From positions 1 to 21,278 of the forward strand of contig URTF01000035.1 in NCBI GenBank assembly GCA_900550695.1: a stretch of 21,278 bases of DNA, written 5' to 3'. This document shows, one piece after another, positions 21,225-21,278 of this stretch (position 1 is its first letter; the number at the start of each line of letters is the position of its first letter). Both the position numbers and the translations under genes were made by a program. The notes beneath the pieces are model-generated. The model was given only the letters and a program-made list of their open reading frames with translations, had not been told where the DNA came from and did not search any database. Origin of the DNA: an uncultured Ruminococcus sp. (GTDB lineage: Bacteria > Bacillota > Clostridia > Oscillospirales > Ruminococcaceae).

Positions 21225-21278
21225 TAATACTAAACACCAATAAAATACAGGAAAAAATCTGCGCCGAAATCCTATATA
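21225..21278 (-). repeat. MITE-like palindromic repeat, copy 3, cut by the window edge
   Basis: The first 38 bases match exactly the reverse complement of the end of copy 1 (TAATACTAAACACC through CAGGAAAAAATCTGC), and the similarity continues to the edge. It is thus in the opposite orientation to copies 1 and 2. Confidence 0.85.

Overview
The window looks like a chromosomal segment of a Gram-positive anaerobe of the Clostridia, most likely Ruminococcus-like (Oscillospiraceae). The reasons are lipobox lipoproteins with low-GC Gram-positive signal peptides, strong AGGAGG-type ribosome binding sites, consensus sigma-A promoters, a SpoIIQ-like LytM protein, a TraX-family acyltransferase and SGNH esterases. 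No rRNA, tRNA, CRISPR array, transposase or phage structural gene was seen.

Left part (1-8640, nearly all minus strand). The edge holds the start of a BtuF-like substrate-binding lipoprotein behind a cobalamin riboswitch. A 106-bp palindromic MITE-like repeat sits between that riboswitch and its probable promoter. Next comes a six-gene minus-strand run that can be read as one operon: potA, potB, potC, potD (polyamine-type ABC importer), a MATE exporter, and an ammonium channel fused to a PII domain, closed by a strong terminator.

Middle (8640-13860). A MerR-family regulator with a GyrI-like effector domain is divergent from potA. It converges on a sugar-acetyltransferase-like gene across a second copy of the repeat. 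Upstream is a minus-strand operon of three paralogous ureohydrolases (agmatinase/arginase superfamily). The first and third keep all six metal ligands. The middle one has lost three of six and looks like a pseudoenzyme.

The pot operon and the ureohydrolase operon start from promoters with the rare 19-bp -35/-10 spacing used by MerR regulators. Both spacers hold the same 7-7-7 dyad (ACYTTTG-N7-CAAAWGT on the plus strand), and the two 31-bp promoter cores match at 24 positions. This suggests one MerR regulon: import of a cationic polyamine or guanidino compound, hydrolysis by a possibly heteromeric ureohydrolase, with export and ammonium handling attached. It is the most interesting candidate system in the window.

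Right part (13860-21278). Cell-wall and DNA-repair genes follow: a D,D-carboxypeptidase with ung, a SpoIIQ-like protein with a substituted catalytic His, and an AlkD-like glycosylase. An AT-rich patch then carries a second UDG-superfamily protein overlapping a 3'-truncated thymidylate kinase. Two SGNH hydrolases and a TraX-like membrane protein follow. The right edge enters a third copy of the repeat, in the opposite orientation.
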